The notes below the pieces were generated by a model that was given only the letters and a program-made list of their open reading frames with translations, was not told where the DNA came from and made no database searches. A DNA stretch of 52,741 nucleotides. It comes from Chloroflexaceae bacterium. Lineage in GTDB: Bacteria; Chloroflexota; Chloroflexia; Chloroflexales; Chloroflexaceae. Location: positions 1 through 52,741 of the forward strand of contig JAAUSY010000006.1 of the NCBI GenBank assembly GCA_012032475.1, given 5' to 3'. Numbering within the stretch: the first letter of the stretch is position 1; each line of letters starts with the position of its first letter. Position numbers and translations under genes: made by a program. Below, in pieces: positions 26,585 to 36,031 of this stretch.

Positions 26585-26844
26585 CGATACCGTCCCATCT
26601 CAATCTCGTGGGCATCCTGAAACAGATGCCAGATCAGCCAGGCCACGGCCTTCTGGTCTTCGGGGGTCAGGTCGTCAATGTATGCTTCGGCCAGTTCAAG
26701 AATATCGCTGCGCTGGAGCCGATAGACCCGTGAACCAAGCCAGGCATGCATCTGCATTGCCAGGATATCGGCCAGGTCTTGCAGGTCGCTGCTGGTCAGG
26801 CGACGATTGCGGTTGGGGTTGGGGTTCGAAGAAGACTCTGGCAT
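26581..26844 (-). CDS. Small conserved protein upstream of nadD
   Basis: This 87-residue protein has no recognised domain. A polar Asn/Pro-rich N-terminus precedes a helical part (LTSSDLQDLADILAMQMHAWLG, RSDILELAEAYIDDLTPEDQKAVAWLIWHLFQDA). Its stop overlaps the nadD start (ATGA), so it is translated in step with nadD. The helical segment is compact enough for a small adaptor, but no function can be given. Confidence 0.65.
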   Translation of the reverse strand: MPESSSNPNPNRNRRLTSSDLQDLADILAMQMHAWLGSRVYRLQRSDILELAEAYIDDLTPEDQKAVAWLIWHLFQDAHEIEMGRYR

Positions 26845-26895
26845 CCTGCACCCTTCCTTGTTCCCTTTCTTTCCCTGGTTCCGAATCGTTTCGCG

Positions 26896-27864
26896 CTAGA
26901 GCGGGTCCCTCGTGGCCGGCACTGCTTTGCCCAGGGGCCGGCTTGGGCCCTTCTTCCGGCCCCCTGGGGACGAAGGCCCGTGAGGCGCATCGAGGGCGGT
27001 TTCGCTCACCAGGAGTTCGCCCAGATACTCCTGGTCGTGGTCGTGGCCGTAGCCGTGACCGTGGTCCTGGGCAATGGGCAGGGCATTGTCGGTCAGGCTC
27101 GATGAGATGTAATCGAGATATTCGCGGATGTCATCGTTGTCTTCGAGGCTGCTGAAGGGGACCGTTGCGCCGCTGACTGTCTTGACGCTCTGCCCAATCT
27201 CCTTGAGGGTCTGGTCAATGCCTCGGACCAGGTTTTGCATCACCCCGGCCAGTTCGGCCCGCTCCTCGACCGTCAGGTTGGCAAACCCGACCAGCGCCTT
27301 TTCCTGGGCCCGCAGCAGCGTATTGCGCAGGATGGCGATATCGGCCTGGGTCTGAATCTCGTAGCGCTTGACCAGATGGGCCTGGCGCACCTGTTCGACC
27401 AGTTCCTCCGACGTGACGGGGGTCCACAGCAGCGCCGGAATGATAATGAAGCCAATAATGCCAATGAGCACCTGTTGCAAGACCAGGTCGGTGCCGGCCA
27501 CCACCGGCTGTGCGGCCCACCAGCTATATTGAATTTCAAAGGAATAGTAGATGAGGAAGAGCGCCGCCAGGATGATAGCCACGTAGCCCCAGGTTTTGGC
27601 GTTGATTTTCTGAAGCAGCATTCCCCCCGGCGACCAGGGAATCAGAAACGAGGTCAGCACAGGCGGGGCCAGCACCAGGATAGCGGTAAAGGCAACCGCC
27701 ATCATCATATTATCCGTAAGCTGGCTCTGCACCCCCCACCAGTAGATAGCCGACCCACCCATGGCAACGATGGCAAGGATGGAAAGCACTGATTTTGCCG
27801 TGAGTCCTGCGCCGCCACCGCGAAGACGCTGCCCCCGGACCATGTTCAAATAGCGACTGCTCAT
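26896..27864 (-). CDS. Four-helix membrane protein with coiled-coil cytoplasmic tail
   Basis: This 322-residue protein of unknown family has four predicted transmembrane helices at about 25-45, 53-75, 88-108 and 122-145. A helical soluble part follows (about 150-250: QVRQAHLVKRYEIQTQADIAILRNTLL, VEERAELAGVMQNLVRGIDQTL). The C-terminus has a His/Asp cluster, DHGHGYGHDHDQE, that could bind metal, and a Pro/Lys-rich end. It starts 23 bp after the lipoprotein gene and is probably its operon partner at the cell envelope. Confidence 0.7.
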   Translation of the reverse strand: MSSRYLNMVRGQRLRGGGAGLTAKSVLSILAIVAMGGSAIYWWGVQSQLTDNMMMAVAFTAILVLAPPVLTSFLIPWSPGGMLLQKINAKTWGYVAIILAALFLIYYSFEIQYSWWAAQPVVAGTDLVLQQVLIGIIGFIIIPALLWTPVTSEELVEQVRQAHLVKRYEIQTQADIAILRNTLLRAQEKALVGFANLTVEERAELAGVMQNLVRGIDQTLKEIGQSVKTVSGATVPFSSLEDNDDIREYLDYISSSLTDNALPIAQDHGHGYGHDHDQEYLGELLVSETALDAPHGPSSPGGRKKGPSRPLGKAVPATRDPL

Positions 27865-27887
27865 GTCATCTTACCCTTTCTTCTGCA

Positions 27888-28661
27888 TCATCCGGACTCT
27901 TTCGTACGGGGTTGGACCTCAGTCCCCAGCAGCACGTATGCCTCAATCCACTCCCCATACCCTGCGGCCTCGATACGCTGCACCAGGGCGGGGGAGAGCG
28001 CTTGCAGCCCGTAGCTCTGGTTGACCTGATACGGAACTTCCAGGGCCGTTCCCTCGCGAGCCGTGAGGGTGAACCGGGCCTGGGCGTTGAAGTGGCCGGT
28101 AAAACTCCCAAGAACGACATGCTGCTGGTTCACCGGGTCATACCACCAGAGGTCGCTGCCGCTCGTCGTATAGACCTGGTAGGAATCGAAGACCTCCCGG
28201 TTCTTCTGTTGAGACCGCCACCGCTGCTCGTTGCTGAGCACCGGCAGGGTTGGCAACACAATCTGCACCCCTGGAGTGGGAGTCGAGGTGGGGGAGGGAG
28301 GGAGGGTCGGGGTCGGGAAGAGGGTCAGGGTCGGGGTGGTTTCGGGGAGGGGCGGAAAAGCCGCCACCACGTAGGCTCCTTCCGGGGTGACGACCGGCCC
28401 GTTTGCCAGGTTTCCGTGCGGCGGCTCACTGGCCGGGAGCGTCGGGTCGGTCTCAGGTTCGAGGGGACGATCAGGGGTCAGGCGCTCCGCTGCCATTGCC
28501 AGCGTATTGGTCGGAGACGCCGAGGGTCTCAACCAGGCCGGTGGGGGTTGTTGACTACCGACACCATCGGTGTTGAGTGCTTGCATACAGCCGGCCAGCG
28601 CCAGCACCAGACCTACGAGGATACCCATCCTCACGCGAAGGTACCCACGACCTGCCATCAT
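27888..28661 (-). CDS. Secreted lipoprotein of unknown function
   Basis: The 257-residue product begins with a basic stretch and a hydrophobic segment ending in the lipobox LALAGC, so it should be lipidated and anchored outside the membrane. A Pro/Thr/Ser-rich spacer (TPTLTLFPTPTLPPSPTSTPTP) leads to a C-terminal globular part (about 140-255) without a recognised fold. ATG 28661 is chosen for an AAGG nine bases upstream. A promoter lies at 28832-28860. The Thr/Pro spacer is typical of surface proteins in Gram-positive-like and Chloroflexota envelopes. Confidence 0.75.
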   Translation of the reverse strand: MMAGRGYLRVRMGILVGLVLALAGCMQALNTDGVGSQQPPPAWLRPSASPTNTLAMAAERLTPDRPLEPETDPTLPASEPPHGNLANGPVVTPEGAYVVAAFPPLPETTPTLTLFPTPTLPPSPTSTPTPGVQIVLPTLPVLSNEQRWRSQQKNREVFDSYQVYTTSGSDLWWYDPVNQQHVVLGSFTGHFNAQARFTLTAREGTALEVPYQVNQSYGLQALSPALVQRIEAAGYGEWIEAYVLLGTEVQPRTKESG

Positions 28662-28831
28662 GCGAACCAACCTTGTGCAGGAACCTTGCGAACCTTCCTG
28701 TTCCTACGACCAATGCAATGAACCTTTCCCAATCACCCACAACCGGGATACCTGGGACCCTGCCCTGTGACCGGGCGATACCGTCTCCGGATACCCCTTC
28801 CAGAACGGACATAACCTCATTCTGCGCATGC

Positions 28832-28860
28832 ATTGTACCATACTTCAGAAGGGTTGAAAA
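28832..28860 (-). promoter_or_regulatory. Promoter for the lipoprotein operon
   Basis: On the minus strand TTTTCA (28855-28860), 17 bp, TACAAT (28832-28837), with TGG before the -10. It would give a leader of about 165 bases. The 28662-28831 stretch otherwise shows no gene. Confidence 0.6.
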
Positions 28861-28881
28861 GGGGCCGCTGGGGTCATTCTC

Positions 28882-28947
28882 TCGACCCCTCTGTTGACAC
28901 CTCATATTGACACCTCTGTTGACACCTCTACCGTCTCGTGATAGGAT
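28882..28947 (+). promoter_or_regulatory. Iterated TTGACACCTC repeats and promoter of the EF-G-like gene
   Basis: TTGACACCTC occurs at 28894, 28907 and 28919, with a degenerate TCGACCCCTC at 28882: spacing 12, 13, 12 bp, about one helical turn. The last copy supplies a perfect -35 TTGACA (28919-28924), 17 bp from TAGGAT (28942-28947). The promoter is clear. Repeats at helical spacing through the -35 suggest a regulator-binding array or duplicated -35 elements. Confidence 0.65.
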
Positions 28948-29114
28948 ACCTGCCATCGGAAAGCCATAGGTATTTCCAGCATCCCCCCGATGCCTCGGTT
29001 GTGTCAGGCTCCCCCAGGGAATTGCCCACAGCCGGGAAGACCTTTGTGCATGCTCGCGAGCGCGTGCATGCCTGCTTGAAAGATGCAGTGCTTGTCAAGG
29101 AGGACACAGAAGAC

Positions 29115-31220
29115 ATGATGCAGTTGTATGCACCGGAAAAAATTCATAATGTTGGCCTGTTTGGTCACGTTGGGTGTGGCAAGACCACGCTGACCGAAGC
29201 GTTGTTGCTCCGGGCCGGGGCCATTTCGCGCCTGGGGCGGGTTGAAGATGGCAACACCATCAGTGACTACGACCCCGATGAGCAGAAGCGCGGGATGTCT
29301 ATCAACCTGAGCGTGGTGCCGCTGGAGTGGAGTGAGAATAAAATAACCCTGATTGATGCGCCGGGCTATGCCGACTTTGTGGGCGATATGGCGTCGGCCA
29401 TGCGGGTGATAGATGGCGCCGTGATTGTGATGGATGCCTCGGCAGGGGTCGAGGTCGGGACAGAAAAAGTCTGGGAACTGGCGGTCAGCCAGAAGGTTCC
29501 ACGGATTCTCTTTATCAACAAACTCGACCGCGACAACGCCAATTTCTTCCGCTGTGTCGAGCAGGCCCGCGAGATCCTGGACGAATCGGTCACGCCGATG
29601 CAAATCCCCATCGGAGTTGCCAGAGACTTCCGCGGGGTCATTTCGTTGCGCCAGCAGACGGCCTGGCTCTGCTCTGGCAAGCAGGATGGCAAATCGCAAG
29701 AGAGCGCGGTGCCTGCCGACCTGGTTGACCAGATGCACGAATGGCGCACGCAGTTGATTGATAAGATTGCCGCCACCAACGATGACCTGATTGAGAAATA
29801 TCTTGAGAGCGGCGAAGATGCCCTGACGCCAGAGGAGTTGGTCCGGGGGTTGCGGTCTGGCATCGCCAACGGCAGCATTGTGCCGGTGTTCTGTGGGTCG
29901 GGCCTCCAGGTGTCGGGGATGGGACACCTGCTCGATGGCATCATTGATAGCATCCCCTCGGCGGCCCGCAAGCTCACGCCAGCCACCAACCTGCTCAACC
30001 ACGAGGCCATCTCCCTGCGGGCCGCGGCCAGCGAACCCCTGACCGCCCTGGTCTTCAAAACGCTGATAGACCCGTATGGCAAGATGAGCTACTTCCGCGT
30101 CTACAGCGGCGAGTTCCACGGCAACACCACGGCCCAGAATCCGCGCCTGCGGAAGGATGAGCGCATCGGCCATGTCTACCAGGTGCGCGGGAAAGAACAG
30201 GAAACGGTGGCGCTGATTGGCCCCGGCGACATTGGCATGACCACCAAGCTCACCGAAACGACCACCGGTGATACGCTCTGCACCCCGGACCGTCCCATCG
30301 AGTTGCCAGCTATCGAATTTCCCACGCCGCTGTTCACCGTGGTGGTCAAGCCCCACGGGCGATCCGACCTGGACAAGCTCGGCCTGTCGCTGGCGCGGAT
30401 GCTGGAAGAAGACCCCACCCTGCGAACCTCGCGGGACGTGGCAACCGGCGAAGCGCTGCTCTCTGGCCTGGGCGAAAGCCACCTCCAGATTATTGCCGAC
30501 CGGATGAAGCGCAAATTCGATACCCACGTGGATATTGACCTGCCCCGCGTGCATTACCGCGAGACTATCCGCAGAACCGCCGATGCCCAGTATCGCCACA
30601 AGAAGCAGACCGGCGGGGCCGGGCAGTTTGCCGATGTGACGTTGCGGGTTGAGCCGCTGGAGCCAGACCCCTCCCGCGAGGATCCGTTGGAATTTGTGAA
30701 CGAGATTGTGGGCGGGGTTATCAGCCGGGGGTTCATGCCGGCGATTGAAAAGGGGGTCCGCGAAGCGATGGCCGAAGGCATTCTGGCCGGCCACCCGGTG
30801 GTGGATGTCCGGGTGGCGGTCTTCGATGGGAAGGAACACCCGGTGGACTCCAAAGAAATCGCCTTCATGACCGCAGGCAAACAGGCGTTCAAGCTGGCGG
30901 CCCAGAAGGCCAACCCGGTCATTATGGAACCCATTTCGGTGCTGGAAATAACCGTTCCCGAAGAGTTTGCCGGGGATGTGATGGGCGATTTGAACACCCG
31001 TCGGGGGCGCGTTCTGGGGATGATGCCCGCAGGCAGGGGCAAAACGACCATTACGGCTCAGGTGCCTCTGGCAGAGTGTCTGCGCTATGCCACCGAACTG
31101 CGGGCCATTACCCAGGCTCGCGGCACCTTTACGATGAGCCACGACCACTACGAGGATGTGCCAGCGCACCTGGTTGATGCCTTGATTGAGACGTTCAAGC
31201 GCGAACGAGGGCACGAATAG
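29115..31220 (+). CDS. EF-G-like translational GTPase
   Basis: This 701-residue protein has the full EF-G layout: G domain (GLFGHVGCGKTTLTEALL, DYDPDEQKRGMSIN, DAPGYADFVGDM, NKLDRDNANF), then domains II-V ending ...ATELRAITQARGTFTMSHDHYEDVPAHLVD. The switch-I sequence (EQKRGMSI rather than ERERGITI) and GHVGCGKT in the P loop place it with the EF-G-II/EF-G-like branch rather than the main fusA product. Such paralogues act in translocation variants, recycling or stress. The frame is open upstream, but the start at 29115 follows AAGGAGG and precedes the domain start. It is a single gene with a strong promoter. Confidence 0.9.
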   Translation: MMQLYAPEKIHNVGLFGHVGCGKTTLTEALLLRAGAISRLGRVEDGNTISDYDPDEQKRGMSINLSVVPLEWSENKITLIDAPGYADFVGDMASAMRVIDGAVIVMDASAGVEVGTEKVWELAVSQKVPRILFINKLDRDNANFFRCVEQAREILDESVTPMQIPIGVARDFRGVISLRQQTAWLCSGKQDGKSQESAVPADLVDQMHEWRTQLIDKIAATNDDLIEKYLESGEDALTPEELVRGLRSGIANGSIVPVFCGSGLQVSGMGHLLDGIIDSIPSAARKLTPATNLLNHEAISLRAAASEPLTALVFKTLIDPYGKMSYFRVYSGEFHGNTTAQNPRLRKDERIGHVYQVRGKEQETVALIGPGDIGMTTKLTETTTGDTLCTPDRPIELPAIEFPTPLFTVVVKPHGRSDLDKLGLSLARMLEEDPTLRTSRDVATGEALLSGLGESHLQIIADRMKRKFDTHVDIDLPRVHYRETIRRTADAQYRHKKQTGGAGQFADVTLRVEPLEPDPSREDPLEFVNEIVGGVISRGFMPAIEKGVREAMAEGILAGHPVVDVRVAVFDGKEHPVDSKEIAFMTAGKQAFKLAAQKANPVIMEPISVLEITVPEEFAGDVMGDLNTRRGRVLGMMPAGRGKTTITAQVPLAECLRYATELRAITQARGTFTMSHDHYEDVPAHLVDALIETFKRERGHE

Positions 31221-31233
31221 GGACAGAGAGGTG

Positions 31234-31242
31234 TGGTATCAT
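31234..31242 (+). promoter_or_regulatory. Extended -10 upstream of phosphomannomutase
   Basis: TGG-TATCAT, 14 bp after the EF-G-like stop and 39 bp before the mutase start. It follows the same pattern as the other promoters here; no -35 is evident. Confidence 0.45.
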
Positions 31243-31281
31243 AGGGTCATCGTTCGTTTCAGAGAGAGTAAGGAGGTCTTT

Positions 31282-32622
31282 ATGCAGGTTGCGCCCAACA
31301 TCTTTAAGGCATACGACATTCGCGGAATCTATCCCTCCGACTTGAATGAGGATGCGGCGTATATGATAGGACGAGCGTTCGTAACGTTCCTGAACGCCGA
31401 AAAGGTCATCGTCGGGCATGATATGCGGCTCTCTGGCCCGTCCGTCTTTGAGGCAGTCACCCGCGGTATTACCGACCAGGGAGCCGACGTCATCACTATT
31501 GGTCTGGTCAGCACCGACCAGTATTACTTTGCCTGTTCCAGGCTGGAACTGCCCGGTATGATGGTCACAGCCTCGCACAACCCCAAGGAGTATAATGGGT
31601 TTAAGATGGTGCGCCGGATGCCGCAGTTGCTCAGTGGCGATGCGGGTATCCAGGATTTGCGGCAACTGGTTGAGAGCGAAGCCTTTCCGCAGCCTGCTCG
31701 CAAGGGGACGATAACCCCGCAAGACTTCAAGGCGGCGTTTGTGGAGTCGGTGCTCTCGCTGATTGATAGGCCGGCCATCAAGCCGCTCAAGGTGGTGGCG
31801 GATACGGGCAACGGCACCGTTGGGCCGATTCTCCAGGAAGTCTACCGCCACCTGCCGGTCACGCTGATCGGGATGTATCTGGAGCCGGATGGCAGCCTGC
31901 CGAACCATGGCCTTGACCCGCTCCAGCCGGAGAACCGCGCCGAGTTGGAGCAGCGCGTGGTGGAGGAAGGCGCGGCTATCGGGTTTGCCTTCGATGGCGA
32001 CGGCGACCGCTTCTTTGCCATTGATGACCGCGGCCGGTTTATCCCCGGCGACTTCCTGACGGCGCTGATGGGTCGCTATTTGCTGAAGAAGCACCCCGGC
32101 TCGAAGATTATTCACGATGTCCGCTCATCCTGGGCGGTGCCCGAACTGGTCCGCGCCCATGGCGGTATCCCCCTGGAAGAGCGCGTCGGGCATGCCTTTA
32201 TGAAGAGCCGTATGTCGAACGAAGGGGCCCTGTTTGCCGGGGAGGTGTCGGGGCACTACTATTTCCGTGATTTCAACTGTGCCGACTCTGGCCTTATCCC
32301 GTCGCTGATTTTGCTGGAGATGCTTTCGACCACCGACCAGAAGATGTCGGAGTTGCTCGGCGAACTGGAGTCAACCTACTTCATCTCCGGTGAAATCAAT
32401 TCGACCGTTTCTGACCAGAAAGCCAGCATTGAGGAACTGGCCGAGCGCTATAAGGATGGCGAGCAGAAGCGGTTGGATGGCCTGTCGGTCATCTACCCGA
32501 CCTGGCACTTCAATGTGCGCCCTTCGAATACCGAGCCACTGTTGCGCCTGAACCTGGAGGCCAAAACCCTCGAAGAAATGGAGCAGCGCCGCGACGAAGT
32601 GCTGGCAATCATTCGCAAGTAG
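31282..32622 (+). CDS. Phosphomannomutase/phosphoglucomutase
   Basis: This enzyme interconverts hexose 1- and 6-phosphates, feeding GDP-mannose and other nucleotide sugars. The 446-residue product has the alpha-D-phosphohexomutase order: KAYDIRGIYPSDL, the phosphoserine loop TASHNPKEYNG (Ser98), the metal loop FDGDGDRFF, the sugar-specificity GEVSGHYYFRD, and the phosphate-binding RPSNTEPLLRLNLE. The GEVSGHYYFR loop is the form found in PMM/PGM (AlgC-like) enzymes. ATG 31282 has AAGGAGG upstream. gmd at 44 kb would use the GDP-mannose derived from its product. Confidence 0.92.
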   Translation: MQVAPNIFKAYDIRGIYPSDLNEDAAYMIGRAFVTFLNAEKVIVGHDMRLSGPSVFEAVTRGITDQGADVITIGLVSTDQYYFACSRLELPGMMVTASHNPKEYNGFKMVRRMPQLLSGDAGIQDLRQLVESEAFPQPARKGTITPQDFKAAFVESVLSLIDRPAIKPLKVVADTGNGTVGPILQEVYRHLPVTLIGMYLEPDGSLPNHGLDPLQPENRAELEQRVVEEGAAIGFAFDGDGDRFFAIDDRGRFIPGDFLTALMGRYLLKKHPGSKIIHDVRSSWAVPELVRAHGGIPLEERVGHAFMKSRMSNEGALFAGEVSGHYYFRDFNCADSGLIPSLILLEMLSTTDQKMSELLGELESTYFISGEINSTVSDQKASIEELAERYKDGEQKRLDGLSVIYPTWHFNVRPSNTEPLLRLNLEAKTLEEMEQRRDEVLAIIRK

Positions 32623-32670
32623 CGTTTCGGGGCATGCGAGGGACCGTGGCGCATGCCCGAAGGGTGAATG

Positions 32671-33434
32671 ATGAATGCAGAACGATTGCAGAAGGCCTTA
32701 GCCAGAGCAGGGGTTGCCTCGCGGCGGGCGTGTGAGACCCTGATAGCCGATGGGCGAGTGGTCGTCAATGGGCAAGTTGTCCGCGAGCCTGGCACCTGTG
32801 TGGATATGGAACGGGACCAGGTGTGGGTGGATGGCGAACCGGTTCGCCAGCCGGCTGGGTATACCTACATCATGCTGCACAAACCGGCCGGGTTGTCTCA
32901 ACCGCAGACGATCCCCAGGGGCGACCAACGGTGGTAGACCTCGTAGACCTGCGGAGCCTGGGTAGCCTGGAAGGGCAGGTCGGAGGAGAGGTGCGACTCT
33001 TTCCGGTCGGGCGGCTCGACGTAGACAGCGAGGGGTTGATATTGCTCACGAACGACGGCGACCTGACGCACCGCCTGACCCACCCCCGCTTCCAGGTCGA
33101 GAAGGAATACCACGCGCTGTTGTCGCCGGTTCCCAGTGCCAGGACGCTCCGGGCCTGGCGCGAAGGGGTGATGCTGGAGGGGAAACCCACCGCGCCTGCC
33201 AGGGTTGATATCCTGTCTCAGGGCAGCGGCGAGGCGTGGGTGCGCATTATCATGCGCGAGGGCCGCAAACGGCAGATACGGGAGGTGGCCCGGCTGCTCG
33301 GCTTCCGCACCCGACGCCTGATCCGGGTGCGCGAAGGGAACCTGAGACTGGGGCATCTGCCCGCTGGAAAGTGGCGCAGGCTGCGCCCGGACGAAATCCA
33401 GGCGCTGCGTTCGCATGGCCGGCCAGCGAGGTGA
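32671..33434 (+). CDS. rluB: rRNA large-subunit pseudouridine synthase (RluB-type), frameshifted
   Basis: An S4-like RNA-binding domain (MNAERLQKALARAGVASRRACETLI, residues 1-60) precedes the RsuA/RluB-type synthase domain with the catalytic Asp in VGRLDVDSEGLILLTNDGDL and the EGRKRQIREVARLLG motif. The frame breaks at GGG (32890-32892). One more G gives HKPAGVVSTADDPQGRP and a continuous 254-residue protein of normal length. This is one of several one-base G/C-run deletions in the window. ATG 32671 is placed six bases after AAGGG; 32668 is an alternative. The family assignment is firm; the choice of RluB over RsuA or RluE is less so. Confidence 0.85.
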
Positions 33435-33450
33435 CGGCATTCGTTACTCG

Positions 33451-36002
33451 TCACTCGTCGCTCATCACCCGCATCACTGGTACAAGGCGATAGAGGCCAT
33501 AGTTTCCTGCTCCGCCCAGGCGAGCCGCCGCAGGGTCGGGCAGCGGTGGCGGGCCCGAAGATTCATCCCAGAGCAGGGAGGTTATCCCCTGTTGTTGGGC
33601 AATCGTCAGGGCCGTGCGTTCGTCGGGCGCGTCCGGCCAGGGAGCAACCAGGTGGGCGATAGCCGAATATTTCGCCAGCGGCACATCGGGGGGGAGGTGC
33701 GCCAGCAACCGTTCGCCGGGCCGCACGGTTGCCAGGGTCAGGCGAGCGATAGCCTGTTCATCGGCGGGTTGGTGGTTGAGCACTGAGCGCACGCCGGTCT
33801 GGAATCCGCCCCACAGGAAGACCAGGAGCACGAGGCCAACCCCCATGAGGTTGCGGAGGGCGTGGACCTCGGAGGGAGGCGGGTCATACCTGGTGATACC
33901 TGCCTGGATGCTCCAGGCTGCCGCTGCTGCGTAGATGGGGGCAAGCGGGAGGAAGAAGCGCGGCAGGATGAACGCAACACAGATGGCCGGAACGTAGAGC
34001 ACGATGAAAAGCAGCAGAAGGGAGGGAGCCAGTTGAGACCGGCGTTTCCCCCGCCGCACTCCCCCCACGGCTCCCCCGGCCCAGCCGGCCAACCCGGCCA
34101 GGGCAAGCCAGTTGGCCGGCCAGCCGAGCAACCGGAGCTGGAGGGCCCGCCCGTACTCGCTCGTGTCTTCGGCCCCGGTCCCGATGAAACTACGCAGGTT
34201 GAACCACCAGTTCTGCATGAAGCGGGACGGGTCGCGCAGGATAATTTCGTCTAGCCCGATGGTATTGGGCACCTCGCTCCACCGCCCCCAGTCCGTGTTA
34301 CCATACACTGCCAGCCAGATATTCTTGGCCTGCAAGCTGTAGAGCGGGTGCCCGGTCGCTGCAAGATTGACTACGTATTGGGGCATGGAAAGGAGGAGAA
34401 ACCCCGCCAGGAAGGGAAACGGGTGCTGACGCCGGGCCAGGCACACCAGAATGCCCCATGGGAGCAGCACCAGCGCCGGATGCCGCATCAGAAAGGCACC
34501 ACCCGCTGCTGCTCCCGACAGCGCCAGGAAGAGCGCAGAACGGCGAGGAGTGGCCGCAACCAGTGCTGCCAGCGACAGGGCTATTAGCGCTGCACAGGGC
34601 ATATCACTCCCCAGAAAAAGCGCATACTGGACGGTCAGTGGGCTGAGCGCCAGCAGGAGCAGCGCCAGCAGCGCCCCGCCATGAATGGTTGAAGGAGTCG
34701 AGACCGTCGGGCATGTCGGGGTATCTGGAGATGGACCGGCCCTGCGGTCGAGCACCGTACGCGCCAGCCAGTAGGCGGCCAGCAGCATCAGGGAGCCGCT
34801 TGCAGCGGCAATGAGACGCGCAGCAACGAAGACATTGCTCCCCGTGAAGGGGTGGACGAGCCACAGCAGCAGGGGATAGCCCAGGTGGTAGAACCCGTCG
34901 GCACGAAACACCTCGGCAAGGTCGGTGGCGCGGGTGGCATAGACGCGGAAATCCTTTTCGACGCCGGGCACCGACAGGGTGACATGGTCGCGGGCTGCCC
35001 CCAGCACCGCCGCAAACCACCCGGACACGCCCATCAGCGCCAGAAGGTCGCTCAGGCCTATCGGCGGCAGCGGGGGGAAGCGCCCGGCGAGCCAGAGGAT
35101 GAGCCGCGGGCCGTGATTCTGGCGGAATACCAGCAGGACGACGAGCAGGGTATCTATCGTTGGGAGGAGCCACCGCAGGGGGAAGGGGTAGAACGGTGGT
35201 GGCCGGCGGTCGCACCACAAGAAGAGCGCCCCGACCAGGGCGACCGCCAACCAGCGGATGACCAGCCGCGCCCGCCGGCGGAAGATGGCTCCGGTGCGCA
35301 GCCGTGCGCCGGCGTGGTGATGAGCCACCACAGCGCGGCGGCAAAGGCTCCGTAGGCAACCTGGGCTGGGTAGGGGATGATCGGCTTGCCTGGAGCCGCT
35401 GCCACCTCATAGACGACCCGGTCCAGCAGCACCCCGACGGTGCGGTCTTCTCCGGGCAGGGTGGTCGTGGTCGAACGGAGTTCAATCACCACGTCGTTCG
35501 CCTTCAAGATGCCCTCCGTAGTGAGCAGGAAGCGGTGTTCTTCCCACTCCCCCTGGGTCTGGATGGTTCCCAGGAGGTGCGATTGGGGCCATCCGTTCAC
35601 CAGCACGGTGACAACTGGCAAGGCGAAGGCTGGTTCACTGCTGGCTCGCCAACCGCGCAGCCGCAGGGTTACCTGGGCGGGCAACCCGGCTTGGGGAAAC
35701 ACGATGAAGGACGTTGCCCGGCTCCAGCGGGCCCTGCTGTCGGAGCCTTCAAGATAGGCTTTGCCTGGGTAGGGGGCGGTGGCAGACTGGGGGTCGTGGA
35801 AGCCCTGGACGTAGGCCGCGTCGTAGCCGCCAATATTGACTTCATGGCGAGCAGGAACCTGGTAGAGGGCGATGACCAGCAACGCCCCGACCAGGAAAGC
35901 GCCAGCAACGTCCCGAACCAGCGACCAGCACGCGGAAACCCCGGAGGCTGTCGGGTTTCGACGGGCGCTTGCCCTGGGGTACTGCTGCTCCTCACCGGTC
36001 AT
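33451..36002 (-). CDS. GT39-like membrane glycosyltransferase with N-terminal beta domain, frameshifted
   Basis: Two overlapping frames join into one protein of about 850 residues. The N-terminal part has one membrane helix (AGAFLVGALLVIALYQVP) and an extracytoplasmic beta-rich domain (VNIGGYDAAYVQGFHDPQ, VTVLVNGWPQSHLLGTI, VVIELRSTT). The C-terminal part has about eleven helices with the GT39-type first loop (TRATDLAEVFRADGFYHLGYPLLLWL) and FLGSDMPCAALIALSLAAL. The break is near 35307-35313; one added base gives TTPAARLRTGAIFRR. It is probably a lipid-linked sugar transferase at the outer membrane face; substrate unknown. No ribosome-binding site is evident before 36002. It lies 30 bp after the HEAT/SH3 gene. 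Confidence 0.75.
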
Positions 36003-36031
36003 TGAGCAGAGAAGAGGAATGGAGGAGGGTC

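Noticed and set aside
29004-31214. Open frame of 736 codons antisense to the EF-G-like gene
   Set aside because: It is an antisense shadow of a GC-rich conserved gene; no domain and no start signals.
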